From Nanobdellota archaeon (GTDB taxonomy: Archaea > Nanobdellota > Nanobdellia > Woesearchaeales > WJIZ01), in the NCBI GenBank assembly GCA_023140175.1, contig JAGLMD010000026.1, forward strand, positions 1-32,440: a DNA stretch of 32,440 nt. Direction: 5' to 3'. The translations under genes were made by a program, and so were the position numbers. A model generated the notes under the pieces. The model made no database searches and was not told the DNA's origin. It saw only the letters and a list, made by a program, of their open reading frames with translations. Shown piece after piece: positions 14,539 through 22,356 of this stretch. Within the stretch, counting starts at the first letter, position 1. The number at the start of each line of letters is the position of its first letter.

Positions 14539-16938
14539 TTAAGAAATAAAAGAGGCAGTCCACTCTGGCATTTCAGGTGGATTTTGTGATAAAATTTCTC
14601 TCCATTTCTCATCTGTTAATCTGTCAGACATTGGATGTTTAAACTCATAATAAGTCATCACAGGACCAGCTCCGACTAAAATCCTTCCATCCGGAACTTT
14701 ATAGGCAACAACAACAATATCAACATAGCCAACCCCCTCTTCTAAAACTTTACCACTATTTCCATCAGTATGAACATCTGCAATGATTGTCGTTTTCTGT
14801 GCTTTTTCATCAACATCTGCAATAACTCCTTTTAGTTGTTTTCCAAAGTATTTTATGAAATCATAGTCTTCCTGAGTCAAAGCATCATTCTCTAACTCTT
14901 TTTTTGAAATTTCTGCTAATCTTTCTAAAATACTTTCTAAACTTTGCAGTCTTCTCTTAGAAGTATCATCTAAAACAGCCATCTCATCTAAGCCATTAAT
15001 AGTCATTCTTGTTAATGCTAATAGCCTATTATAAAATTCTGGAACCGGTTCAACATAGCCAACTACCTCAGGTTCTATTTGTACACTTGTTGTTCCTGCC
15101 ATTGTATAACTTTGTTTAGCATACAAAATTGTGTCATGCCTTAACTCAGCCCAGGAAGCTAAAGCTGTTGTTAATCCCTTATCCTGCCATGCTTCAGTCT
15201 GCATAAAAGTGGGATAGCCATTATCAAACTCTTTCAATAATGGTTTTAAGGAATAAAGCCATGCCCAATATAGGTTTTTATTCCATTCCTCAACACTAAA
15301 TCCATTGAATTCTTCTTCTAATTCAGCAAACTTTTCATCATATTTTTCATATTGGTCATCTCCTGACTCTGTTATTAGTTCTTTTGCCCTATCTGAACCT
15401 AGCAAAGCCATGACATCCAATCCTCTTGGGAAAACTCTTGCCACGATGGATCCAGATGGAGTATCCACTAAACCAGAAGTAAATGGCTCTCCGTTCCAAT
15501 TATTGGGAGTTAATGTAAAATGTTGTGTAACATATCCAAAAACTAAATTCTGGAACATATAAGAATCCGGAATAAATCTCTGTCCCATTAACCTAAATCC
15601 TTTTGTATTTTCTAAACACTTATCTGCCTGTTCTGGATTAAAAGGAGGAGCAACTGAACAACCTCCATCAACTGCAAAACCAGTTCCACCATAAATTGCA
15701 GGAGGATGGTATTCAGCTAATTTTGCTTTTAATTGTCCAACAGCATCTTCATCAAGGTCATTTGCATCAAAACTTGAACCAAAAACACTCTTCATAGATT
15801 CAATATACTCATAGGGTCCCAAATCATCTGACAAACCAACATAAAAAGCAGTCACAGCGTAAATTCTATCCCATTTATTTAGAATATCCTGATTTTCAGC
15901 TAAATGAGAAGCTGTTAGGCTGGCTTGCATTGTTTGGATTCTTGCTTCCTTTATTCTTTCATTTTCTGTAGGCAGGCTAATTAAATCTCCTTTTAATAAC
16001 ATGCTTATTCTTCCATGCCACATAAATGCCTTAAAGTAGTTCTTTAACTTTTCACTTCTTGTATAATGCCCTCTTGGAAGATATTGAGAGTAATCCTCGT
16101 TGTATTGAAATATTGGTGACACGCTAAAACCAGAATGCTTTTCAATTAGTTCTAGTTCATCATCCACATCTTGTTTTACAAAATCAGGAACCTCAAAAGT
16201 ATAGGTATTTAGTTCTTCTTCTGAGAAAAAAGCTGTTTTATCCTGAGCCTGGCATTTCCAGTCTCTTTCTGCACATGGCCCCATCACCTGTTCTTCTGCG
16301 GGCTGTAATGAAGATAAAGCAACTGAAAAATAAGCAACATTGTTTTTTGCAGCTTCTTTTAGCTCACCTGCAGCAGAATTATAATCTTCGATTGATTCTT
16401 CTAATAGTTTTTTATCTATTTCCCAAATAGCATCATAAAACTCTTTCTCTTCTATCTGCCTTAATGTTTCATCAAACTGTATATGGTATAAGTGAAGCAG
16501 AGAATCTGTAGTAATGAAAATAGGAATCTCCCTGTCTTTTAATGTTTCATAGGGAGAAGTTATTGATTCTGTTTTTTCATAAAATGGATTTTTAATAACT
16601 ACAAATCCATTTTTGTTTAATAAATCCAATGCTCCACTATTTAATTGAATTTTCCCTGAAAAATCATCGTAATTTGATATTTCAGCGGCTTTTAATGGCA
16701 ACTCATATTGAGAAGCCTTTAATTCAATTTTAATCGGATCAAGACTATAATGTTCACTAAGTGATAATTTTTCTGTGTCAATTCCAGATAAAAGAATAGG
16801 CTCAACTTCTAAAGTTCCGGTAGCTGGATCTTCAGGCTCTTTTAAGTCTGGCTCAATAACCTTTTTAGTACAACTACTTAAAAGAAAAATTCCTAAAACC
16901 AACAGTACAAATAATATTTTTAAATGATTAAACTTCAT
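14539..16938 (-). CDS. DUF3160-family lipoprotein
   Basis: The 799-residue product starts with a signal peptide ending in a lipobox (LLSSC, C23), so it is probably lipid-anchored outside the membrane. The body matches DUF3160 as I know it: PIFITTDSLLHLYHIQFDETL near residue 140, and a late segment with FMQTEAWQDKGL followed by ASWAELRHDTILYAKQSY. The enzymatic role of the family is not known to me. The ATG at 16938 is preceded by AGAGGTG 7 nt upstream, and a TATA box (CTATTTAAAAAG, about 16969-16981) fits. It is monocistronic and has a rather high Glu/Asp content, as expected for an exposed protein. Confidence 0.85.
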   Translation of the reverse strand: MKFNHLKILFVLLVLGIFLLSSCTKKVIEPDLKEPEDPATGTLEVEPILLSGIDTEKLSLSEHYSLDPIKIELKASQYELPLKAAEISNYDDFSGKIQLNSGALDLLNKNGFVVIKNPFYEKTESITSPYETLKDREIPIFITTDSLLHLYHIQFDETLRQIEEKEFYDAIWEIDKKLLEESIEDYNSAAGELKEAAKNNVAYFSVALSSLQPAEEQVMGPCAERDWKCQAQDKTAFFSEEELNTYTFEVPDFVKQDVDDELELIEKHSGFSVSPIFQYNEDYSQYLPRGHYTRSEKLKNYFKAFMWHGRISMLLKGDLISLPTENERIKEARIQTMQASLTASHLAENQDILNKWDRIYAVTAFYVGLSDDLGPYEYIESMKSVFGSSFDANDLDEDAVGQLKAKLAEYHPPAIYGGTGFAVDGGCSVAPPFNPEQADKCLENTKGFRLMGQRFIPDSYMFQNLVFGYVTQHFTLTPNNWNGEPFTSGLVDTPSGSIVARVFPRGLDVMALLGSDRAKELITESGDDQYEKYDEKFAELEEEFNGFSVEEWNKNLYWAWLYSLKPLLKEFDNGYPTFMQTEAWQDKGLTTALASWAELRHDTILYAKQSYTMAGTTSVQIEPEVVGYVEPVPEFYNRLLALTRMTINGLDEMAVLDDTSKRRLQSLESILERLAEISKKELENDALTQEDYDFIKYFGKQLKGVIADVDEKAQKTTIIADVHTDGNSGKVLEEGVGYVDIVVVAYKVPDGRILVGAGPVMTYYEFKHPMSDRLTDEKWREILSQNPPEMPEWTASFIS

Positions 16939-17015
16939 ATTGATTCACCTCTTTTTGGAAAGTTGATACTTTTTAAATAGCTGCCCATAACTTCCATTAA
17001 ACTTAAAGTTATTAA

Positions 17016-17255
17016 AAGTTTCTATCGGAACTCCACCTGGTGTGTTACACAGATATACATAATAATGTCTCTTTGTCACCTGAAAAATAGCAATTCAATA
17101 ATCCTCCGGCAACATTCTTTTTAGATATTGTAAGGATAAATAAAGATATATGGGATAAAGAAAAACAAGTGAAGTTAGAGAGGATAGAATCATGCAGCCT
17201 AGACCAACTTGAAACTGATAAAGATGGAAGAGAAGGGATTATTAAGCAATCATAA
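17016..17255 (+). pseudogene. Broken gene remnant with internal stop
   Basis: In one plus-strand frame the sequence reads like protein from about 17016 to the TAA at 17253, with a single TAG at 17088. After the stop it gives FFLDIVRINKDIWDKEKQVK and ESCSLDQLETDKDGREGIIK; before it, SELHLVCYTDIHNNVSLSPE. No start codon or ribosome site is present. I do not recognise the family. It ends over the last codons of the zinc-ribbon gene on the other strand. The 311-bp gap 16939-17249 otherwise holds only the promoter of the DUF3160 gene. Confidence 0.4.
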
Positions 17256-17516
17256 GTCAATCCATCTTGCTATAACAGTATGGTCTGTGTTCCAGAAAAA
17301 GTGTACATTACAACCTTCAGTCCGGCATTTTGAATCCACAATGCTCCATCCATATTCTTTTTTGCATTTTGGACAGGTAATTATTAGCTTCTCAACGCCT
17401 TCTTCATAGTCGATTTTATCTCTCAACTTATCATAGCACTTATTACATAGGCCTAAATTATAACCTGATAGGGCCTTTGTTGTGAATTCTTTGTTGCAGT
17501 TTTTGCATTTATTCAT
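17250..17516 (-). CDS. Double zinc-ribbon protein, 88 aa
   Basis: Two Cys4 zinc-binding units can be read: C4-x2-C7 with C24-x2-C27, and C48-x2-C51 with C64-x4-C69. The C-terminal tail (FFWNTDHTVIARWIDL) is aromatic and may be a short helix. Proteins of this size and type often bind nucleic acids or act as adaptors; nothing here is more specific. AGAGG lies 8 nt before the ATG. It is 64 bp downstream of the Fic gene on the same strand and could be co-transcribed with it. Its 3' end overlaps a broken gene on the plus strand by a few bases. Confidence 0.65.
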   Translation of the reverse strand: MNKCKNCNKEFTTKALSGYNLGLCNKCYDKLRDKIDYEEGVEKLIITCPKCKKEYGWSIVDSKCRTEGCNVHFFWNTDHTVIARWIDL

Positions 17517-17580
17517 CTCGATGCCTCTTCTAGTTCATCTTCAAACGCATGCTTAATTATAATGAATTTTGGGTTCATTT

Positions 17581-18822
17581 TTATGAAAGCTTCTCATTGA
17601 TTGCTTTAAGATTAAACAGGATAATCTGCTGAAGCACCTGGCCAAGCCTTTTATCATTCCTTTTCTTTGCCCCTTTTGTAGAAAATACATACTCCTCCAG
17701 CAAGCCTAATGGTATGTCAAGAATCGGAATATCGTTCATAAGCAGAAAATGAAATGTAATTAATCTTGTGGTTCTGCTGTTTCCGTCAAAAAACGGATGA
17801 ATGTGCTGAAATTCATTATGCAAATATGCTGCAAAGCCAAATATTTCACGAAGCGAATGCTTTTTCTTTTCATTAAAAGCATTGTATTTCTTAAGCAATG
17901 CTGCTGCACCCTTTTCAATTTCAGAATAATGGGATACCTTATAATCTACATTCCCCTTAATCCAAACTTGATCATCCCTAAATCTGCCGGCAATCTTTTT
18001 TTTGTGCTGCATTGCAATGAAATGATAATTAAGTATGTTTTCTTTTGTAATAACAGGATCATCCTGGACATTCTGCATCATTCTCAAAAAGGCTTTCTGG
18101 TAATTTTCAACCTCATGAATAGACTCCATGCTCAACTCCCCGGGAACTACTTTGTCTCTAAGAAGTTTGAACATCTGTGCCAGTGTAATTGGATTGCCTT
18201 CAATACTTAAGCTATGGTGAATAAACTGAATCTTGTATGTTTCTGTCAATTCCTGGTACTTTCTTACATTAGCAACTCGAAGCTTTTTGAACTTAGAAAG
18301 CTCATTTTGAATTTCATCAAAATACTCATCATCTCTTTTTCTTGTTACTAATGGATGATGGCCATAGTATGCAGCTAGATCGCCAAGAAATGAATTGTAT
18401 GGAACTACAGCTTTAAATGGCTTTCTTGAAAGCACTAATATAAAACCATTTTTTTCAAGAATGTTTGAAACCTTGGAAACTGTTTTTGCATTCATATCAA
18501 TGTCTTTCATTCCAAACGATTTTTTTAAGAATGCCTTGCTCAAGTATTTGGCAACAGACTCATCAAACAACTCATTATAATTAACCCCGTTCTTCATGCA
18601 GAATTTCAGCATATCAAAAAGATGCTGATGCTTTGCATTCATAGCTGCTTGATACCCGTATTTATTTTTTTCAATGAGTTTCAGCCCTACAAGGGTGTCA
18701 AGTATTTTGCGAATGCGCTGATATTCTGTTTTCTTCTGCCTGAAAATCTTAACAATATCTATAGTGCCTTTTGGGTTTCCACTCTTGTACAATTCAACAA
18801 AGACATCATATTTTGTTACCAT
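17581..18822 (-). CDS. Fic-domain protein with N-terminal winged helix
   Basis: Fic enzymes usually transfer AMP from ATP to a hydroxyl side chain of a target protein. The catalytic motif is HPFFDGNSR (H342, D346, N348, R350); the usual GNGR is GNSR here. An inhibitory helix motif of the S-x3-E-G type precedes it (S204, E208, G209 in HHSLSIEGN), making this a class II, self-inhibited Fic protein. Residues 1 to about 65 look like a winged helix-turn-helix domain, so DNA binding or autoregulation is possible. There is no ribosome site, but a TATA-like stretch about 25-30 nt before the ATG suggests a leaderless mRNA. At 413 aa it is complete. Confidence 0.88.
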   Translation of the reverse strand: MVTKYDVFVELYKSGNPKGTIDIVKIFRQKKTEYQRIRKILDTLVGLKLIEKNKYGYQAAMNAKHQHLFDMLKFCMKNGVNYNELFDESVAKYLSKAFLKKSFGMKDIDMNAKTVSKVSNILEKNGFILVLSRKPFKAVVPYNSFLGDLAAYYGHHPLVTRKRDDEYFDEIQNELSKFKKLRVANVRKYQELTETYKIQFIHHSLSIEGNPITLAQMFKLLRDKVVPGELSMESIHEVENYQKAFLRMMQNVQDDPVITKENILNYHFIAMQHKKKIAGRFRDDQVWIKGNVDYKVSHYSEIEKGAAALLKKYNAFNEKKKHSLREIFGFAAYLHNEFQHIHPFFDGNSRTTRLITFHFLLMNDIPILDIPLGLLEEYVFSTKGAKKRNDKRLGQVLQQIILFNLKAINEKLS

Positions 18823-18862
18823 ATGAACTATCTAATCAGTAATCCTTAATAAATCTTTCTAT

Positions 18863-19135
18863 TTAGTATGAAAAATACAAAATAATTGTACTTTTCGTAC
18901 TATATATCTTGACACATAATGAACTCTCTGTATAATGCACAAAAAGTAAAATTCTTGCAGAGCCATATTTCTGTGTCCGTATATAATTGACAGTAAAATT
19001 TACACTTGTAGGATTTGCTCCATATGATGCTGGACTCCATAGGCCGCTGCCCCAAAACTTCCCACCTTCTTTTTTTGGCTTCTTTAACTCTGGAAATAAT
19101 TTGAAGAACTTCCCTGCAATGAATGTCCGATATAA
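18863..19135 (-). pseudogene. IS200/IS605-type transposase (tnpA) remnant
   Basis: A minus-strand frame without start codon is open from 19135 to the TAA at 18863-18865. It contains KFFKLFPELKKPKKEGGKFW followed by GSGLWSPASYGANPTSV and NFTVNYIRTQ, matching the C-terminal region of TnpA-type transposases of IS200/IS605 elements (FPELKK, WGG-LWSP, YI-NQ). The catalytic HUH region is missing, so it is a 5'-deleted fossil. Two small palindromes near its 3' end (GTATgaaaaATAC at 18867-18879; GTACttttcGTAC at 18888-18900) could be remnants of the hairpin ends of such elements. The rest of the gap (18823-19277) holds the promoters of the flanking genes. Confidence 0.65.
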
Positions 19136-19226
19136 CTACACAAGTAAATAATCAATTCTTATGGCTGAACTTTCATCAGCCAGCATCCTTATTTTACTGG
19201 CTGCACATTTTGGTCAGCTTCTAAGT

Positions 19227-19277
19227 AATATTTATATAATACTTAACACTATCGATATGCTATTAGGAGGGATTTTA
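19227..19277 (+). promoter_or_regulatory. Promoter and ribosome site of the Cys-repeat lipoprotein
   Basis: TATA-like ATATTTATATAATACT (about 19226-19241) and TTAGGAGG (19263-19270), 7 nt before the ATG at 19278, decide the start of the lipoprotein gene. The in-frame ATG at 19161 lies upstream of both and is not used. Confidence 0.6.
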
Positions 19278-20684
19278 ATGAACAAACCAATTATATTGGC
19301 ACTATTTATAGTATCTTTAGTTTTATTACCTGGTTGTGACCTATTCTTTGTTGATGAAGAAATAAGGGACATTGCAAAATCAGGAGATTACTCTGACTGT
19401 GCAGGCCTTGATACTTCAGAGGATAAGAAAAGGATAGATAAATGTTATTCTTATGTTGGAAAAAGACAAGATGATCCAAATGCTTGTGCAGCTGCATCTG
19501 GAAATTACAGAGATGATTGTTATGAAGATGTTGCTGTTGACTTACATAGGGAAGATTTATGCAATAACATAAACTCTAAGTATGATAAAAGGGATTGCTT
19601 TACTGATATTGCAGTCTATAAGGAAGATCCTGCTATATGTGCAAATTTAGCAGGCAATGAAGCCAATATATGTTATAAGCAGTATTCTATCGATGCGGAC
19701 GATTTTGATTCCTGCGCATTGATAACAAGTGATGGCGAAAGTGATGAATGCTATATCTATTTTGCAGTTGAAGATAGTAATCATGAACTATGCGGCGAGT
19801 TGAATTTAAAAACAAACAGGGACGAATGTTATTATGGGATCGCTTTAGCTAATACAAACTCTGAGTTTTGCGAATCAATAGAAAAAGATTCTAAAAAAGA
19901 AGAATGTTATGAGAATATTGAGACTATGTCTGAAGAAGAAGCCGGAGATTGCAAATATGATAGTGACTGCGATGCAATTTGTGAGGGAGATATAAAATGG
20001 AAAATGGGTTGTGATGCCAGGACTAATACCTGCATAAAGACTTTTGACTATGATTGTAAAGAGCAAAAAGAGAAATTTGCATCTTATGAGTTTTCAATGG
20101 TTTGTGCAGATGGTGAATGTGTTAGCAATGATGCTGAAATAGCTGCGATGAAGGCAGAATTAATAGCATTGCAGGCGGAAATTTCTGCGGAGTTCAAGGA
20201 ATTAAATTCATATAGGGAGACTTATAAAAATGAAAAATATGAAGCACAGAATAAATGTTTGGACATACTTTCTGATGTTACAAATAAGTTCATAATTGAT
20301 TCCGCACTCAAGATGGGATCAGTTATAGGAAGTGCTGTCAAGTATATATCTAAAGGGAGCGACATAATATCACATACGCATTCTTTAAGTATAAAAGATG
20401 ATGAATTAACTAGGACAGTTTCAATGAGTGCTAAATTCACAAGTAAGTTTACAAAGGATGCTGCTGGTTATTTTGGGGATTATTCTGGAAAGATGACAGA
20501 TAAACTATATAAACTGACTCAAGCTGCGAAAAGCGGAAATGAAATGACTACAGAACAAGCTGTTGAATTTTATTGCGGTTATAATAATTATTTAAGCGAG
20601 GTTCTTGATGCCACTGCTGAGCAATCGGAGAATTATCAGGCAGCATCGAAACTTTTAAGGGAAAAGATTAATGCTTTTCCTTAA
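19278..20684 (+). CDS. Lipoprotein with seven paired-Cys repeats and coiled-coil tail
   Basis: The product (468 aa) starts with a lipoprotein signal (MNKPIILALFIVSLVLLPGC; lipidated C20). Residues 41-210 hold 14 cysteines in seven units of about 26 residues: C41/56, 70/81, 95/107, 121/132, 146/158, 172/184 and 198/210. The spacing between units is always exactly 14, with CY, CF or VC-type starts and a D-x3-C end. Spacing within units varies from 11 to 15. Disulfides holding a solenoid of short helical hairpins are likely. A further Cys-rich segment (225-260) follows, then a coiled coil near 285-330 and a Ser/Thr/Lys-rich domain. I infer a surface-exposed structural or binding role. A related broken copy lies at 20960-21180. 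Confidence 0.75.
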   Translation: MNKPIILALFIVSLVLLPGCDLFFVDEEIRDIAKSGDYSDCAGLDTSEDKKRIDKCYSYVGKRQDDPNACAAASGNYRDDCYEDVAVDLHREDLCNNINSKYDKRDCFTDIAVYKEDPAICANLAGNEANICYKQYSIDADDFDSCALITSDGESDECYIYFAVEDSNHELCGELNLKTNRDECYYGIALANTNSEFCESIEKDSKKEECYENIETMSEEEAGDCKYDSDCDAICEGDIKWKMGCDARTNTCIKTFDYDCKEQKEKFASYEFSMVCADGECVSNDAEIAAMKAELIALQAEISAEFKELNSYRETYKNEKYEAQNKCLDILSDVTNKFIIDSALKMGSVIGSAVKYISKGSDIISHTHSLSIKDDELTRTVSMSAKFTSKFTKDAAGYFGDYSGKMTDKLYKLTQAAKSGNEMTTEQAVEFYCGYNNYLSEVLDATAEQSENYQAASKLLREKINAFP

Positions 20685-20690
20685 TTTTTT

Positions 20691-20966
20691 TGATTCTTGA
20701 ACATCGGTTCAAATCTGGGCGGGGCTGTTAACCTTTCAGTAAAATGGTGGGTGGCTGATTTCACTGGACAAAAATACTGAAATCAGGGGGATAACCATAC
20801 TGCAATCATTGGAATATTGTTGATATTACCGGCTCTATTGAGGCTTCAGAAGTTCATTGAAGGCTGGCGGGGCCAGATAATTCCAGGAGTTATTCTCATA
20901 ATAGTTTTTAGCATCTGGACTGGGATAGAAGAACATAAAGAAAAAAAGAAAAAAATTGAAAGGTAA
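20691..20966 (+). pseudogene. Remnant of a small membrane protein
   Basis: One plus-strand frame reads like protein across a single TGA at 20778. The first part, from a TTG at 20697, gives NIGSNLGGAVNLSVKWWVAD. The second (20781-20966) gives IIGILLILPALLRLQKFIEG, a glycine/tryptophan turn, another hydrophobic run (IIPGVILIIVFSIW) and a Lys-rich tail. It would encode a two-helix membrane protein but has no intact start. The family is not recognised. It lies between the Cys-repeat lipoprotein and its broken relative. Confidence 0.4.
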
Positions 20967-21180
20967 AAGATGAAAAAAATATTTGTTTAGCTCATGCAAA
21001 ACAGGATTCTTCTTATTGCAAAAAATTGGGTGATAATGAAGCTAAAAAACGTGTTATTTTGGACTTTCGCTGATTAGTGGAAATATTGACATCTGTAGTG
21101 GTATTAATTATGATAAAGATGAAAAACAGCTATGTTATCCCTCTTTTGTAAATACATTATATTGGGGGGGCAAACAGTAG
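20960..21180 (+). pseudogene. Frameshifted fragment of a Cys-repeat protein
   Basis: From 20960 the frame reads DEKNICLAHAKQDSSYCKKL and on to NEAKKR, where a one-base shift near 21052 is needed. It continues with CYFGLSLISGNIDICSGIN to a TAG at 21178-21180. The CY...C spacing of 14 and the K-R-C-Y context match the repeats of the lipoprotein at 19278-20684, so this is a decayed relative or a broken end of a tandem duplicate. No start codon is present. Confidence 0.6.
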
Positions 21181-21315
21181 TTCCGATTGAAAATCTATAT
21201 CCCTAATCTAATTTCTAATTATAAAATATATTCCCTCTATTTTTGCTGGTAAAATGCCTTTTTTTTCACCTCCCATTATGATGCCTACTGAATTAAGCCA
21301 GATTTCTAGCGGTTT

Positions 21316-21425
21316 AATAAGCTGCTATTCTATCAAGGCTCCACTCTTTTAATTTCTAGATTATTAAAATGTTTATCATAACTAACTATTGAAGAACAGC
21401 CTTTATTTTGCTTTTTTAGGCTCGT
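21316..21425. repeat. Deleted second copy of the vapBC locus
   Basis: 21316-21405 is identical to 13553-13642 (the vapC 3' end). Directly after it, TTTT and GCTTTTTTAGGCTCGT (21410-21425) match the sequence upstream of vapB (14251-14271, less one base). The roughly 610 bp between, holding most of vapC and all of vapB, are missing. This is a footprint of a former vapBC locus with an internal deletion, in the same orientation as the intact one and 7,763 bp away. Confidence 0.85.
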
Positions 21426-21539
21426 TTCCAATATAAAATCATTCTTTAAGAGAAATGGGATAAATTCTGCCGATTATTTGCCAAAAAAATGGCGTGTACT
21501 TTTTAAACACATGATTTGAGATAATGTCGGGAACAGATA

Positions 21540-21590
21540 AGGTGGTTATTTAGTGAGTTAGAACCTCGTTTAGCCTCCGAATAACCACCT
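21540..21590. terminator. Palindrome at the 3' end of idi, possible terminator
   Basis: AGGTGGTTATT (21540-21550) is perfectly complementary to AATAACCACCT (21580-21590), with a 29-nt loop. It begins 13 nt after the idi stop codon in the direction of idi transcription. A terminator or 3'-end stabilising hairpin is the simplest reading; an 11-bp stem is strong for so AT-rich a region. Confidence 0.45.
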
Positions 21591-21602
21591 AGTTCACACC
21601 AC

Positions 21603-22163
21603 TTAAAGATTGGTTATATCTTTCTTATATGCAGAAAATAGCTCATTTGCTTCCATCTTAAACCATGGAGTGAATTTCTCCGGGTTTAGGCTTATGGCTC
21701 TTTTTAGCTCATTTAGGCCTATCCATTTATAATCTGAAACTTCTTCAGGATTGGGAATTATAGGATCATCTGATTTTCCAATAAGCACAGCGCATATTTC
21801 ATTCTCAGAGCCTATCTCCTTATACCTGGCCTTATACCTGAATTTATACATATATTTTAATTTACAGGATATCCCTAATTCTTCTTTTAATCTTTTTTCA
21901 GCAGATCCGATATAATTTTCGCTTGGCCTTGGGTGGCTGCAGCAGCTATTGCTCCAGTACGATGGCCATAATCTCTTAAATTTGCTTCTTTGCTGAATTA
22001 ATAATTGTTTCTTATCATTGAAAATAAATATTGAAAAGGCTCTGTGAAGAATTCCATCTTTATCATGACATTTTTCTTTTGATTTGAAACTAATTATATT
22101 ATCTTTTTCGTCAACTACGATTATTCGCATCTCAAATGGTGAAATAAGAACCGCCTGACTCAT
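21603..22163 (-). CDS. idi: Isopentenyl-diphosphate delta-isomerase, type 1
   Basis: Type 1 IDI interconverts IPP and DMAPP, the starter units of isoprenoids, in a Nudix fold needing divalent metal. Key parts are present: HRAFSIFIFN, the active-site cysteine region WSNSCCSHP (C75 aligns with the E. coli catalytic Cys), the Nudix-like helix SAEKRLKEELGI, and the SENEIC glutamate. At 186 aa it is the usual length. Many archaea use the unrelated FMN-dependent type 2 enzyme, so this gene is probably of bacterial ancestry. GGGGGTG precedes the ATG, and a TATA box (minus strand, about 22203-22212) lies some 45 nt upstream. It diverges from the UbiA operon, which would consume its products. Confidence 0.93.
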   Translation of the reverse strand: MSQAVLISPFEMRIIVVDEKDNIISFKSKEKCHDKDGILHRAFSIFIFNDKKQLLIQQRSKFKRLWPSYWSNSCCSHPRPSENYIGSAEKRLKEELGISCKLKYMYKFRYKARYKEIGSENEICAVLIGKSDDPIIPNPEEVSDYKWIGLNELKRAISLNPEKFTPWFKMEANELFSAYKKDITNL

Positions 22164-22245
22164 TTAAGCACCCCCTTTGAACAAAATAGGATAACTACTT
22201 TGATATAAATTTTACTGAAGAAAAATAGCAATAATTCTGCATTTA

Positions 22246-22293
22246 GGATAAGTTTTTTCGATTTTAGGCTGTAAAATCAGTCAAAGTTTATCC
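22246..22293. promoter_or_regulatory. Nested inverted repeats between idi and the UbiA operon
   Basis: An outer pair, GGATAA (22246-22251) and TTATCC (22288-22293), encloses a perfect inner pair, GATTTTA (22260-22266) and TAAAATC (22272-22278), with a 5-nt loop. It lies between the two divergent TATA boxes, outside both predicted transcripts, so a DNA-binding site shared by idi and the operon is more likely than an RNA switch. Confidence 0.4.
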
Positions 22294-22320
22294 CAAAAGC
22301 GCCGCAATATATTAGTAGAA

Positions 22321-22350
22321 CCCCTTGCTTATTGGAATAAGAGGGGTGAT
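22321..22350 (+). promoter_or_regulatory. Hairpin that includes the UbiA-gene ribosome site
   Basis: CCCCT (22321-22325) pairs with AGGGG (22342-22346), and CTTAT (22328-22332) with ATAAG (22037+300, i.e. 22337-22341). There is a 2-nt bulge (TG) and the loop is TGGA. The 3' arm is the core of the ribosome site GAGGGGTGAT (22341-22350). If transcription begins upstream of 22321, the hairpin would mask the ribosome site. The TATA-like CAATATATTA (22305-22314) predicts a start near 22335, in which case it is a palindrome over the start site instead. Confidence 0.45.
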
Positions 22351-22356
22351 AGATTT

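Larger units (their letters stand above)
21181..21602. other. Intergenic region with a vapBC footprint and a palindrome
   Basis: No intact gene. It contains the deleted vapBC copy (21316-21425) and a hairpin-forming repeat next to idi (21540-21590), both listed separately. The other parts (21181-21315 and 21426-21539) show AT-rich, non-coding sequence. Confidence 0.6.

Noticed and set aside
17045-17260. 71-codon minus-strand frame
   Set aside because: It is Ser/Leu-rich and lies opposite the better coding-like plus-strand remnant (17016-17255); it is an antisense shadow.
19161-19277. Earlier start at 19161 for the Cys-repeat lipoprotein
   Set aside because: It lies upstream of the TATA box and ribosome site and would bury the lipoprotein signal peptide inside the protein.
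20697-20733. tRNA T-loop-like GGTTCAAATC
   Set aside because: The T stem has a mismatch and two G-T pairs, no acceptor or other arm precedes it, and the bases are explained by a coding-like frame in the 20691-20966 remnant.
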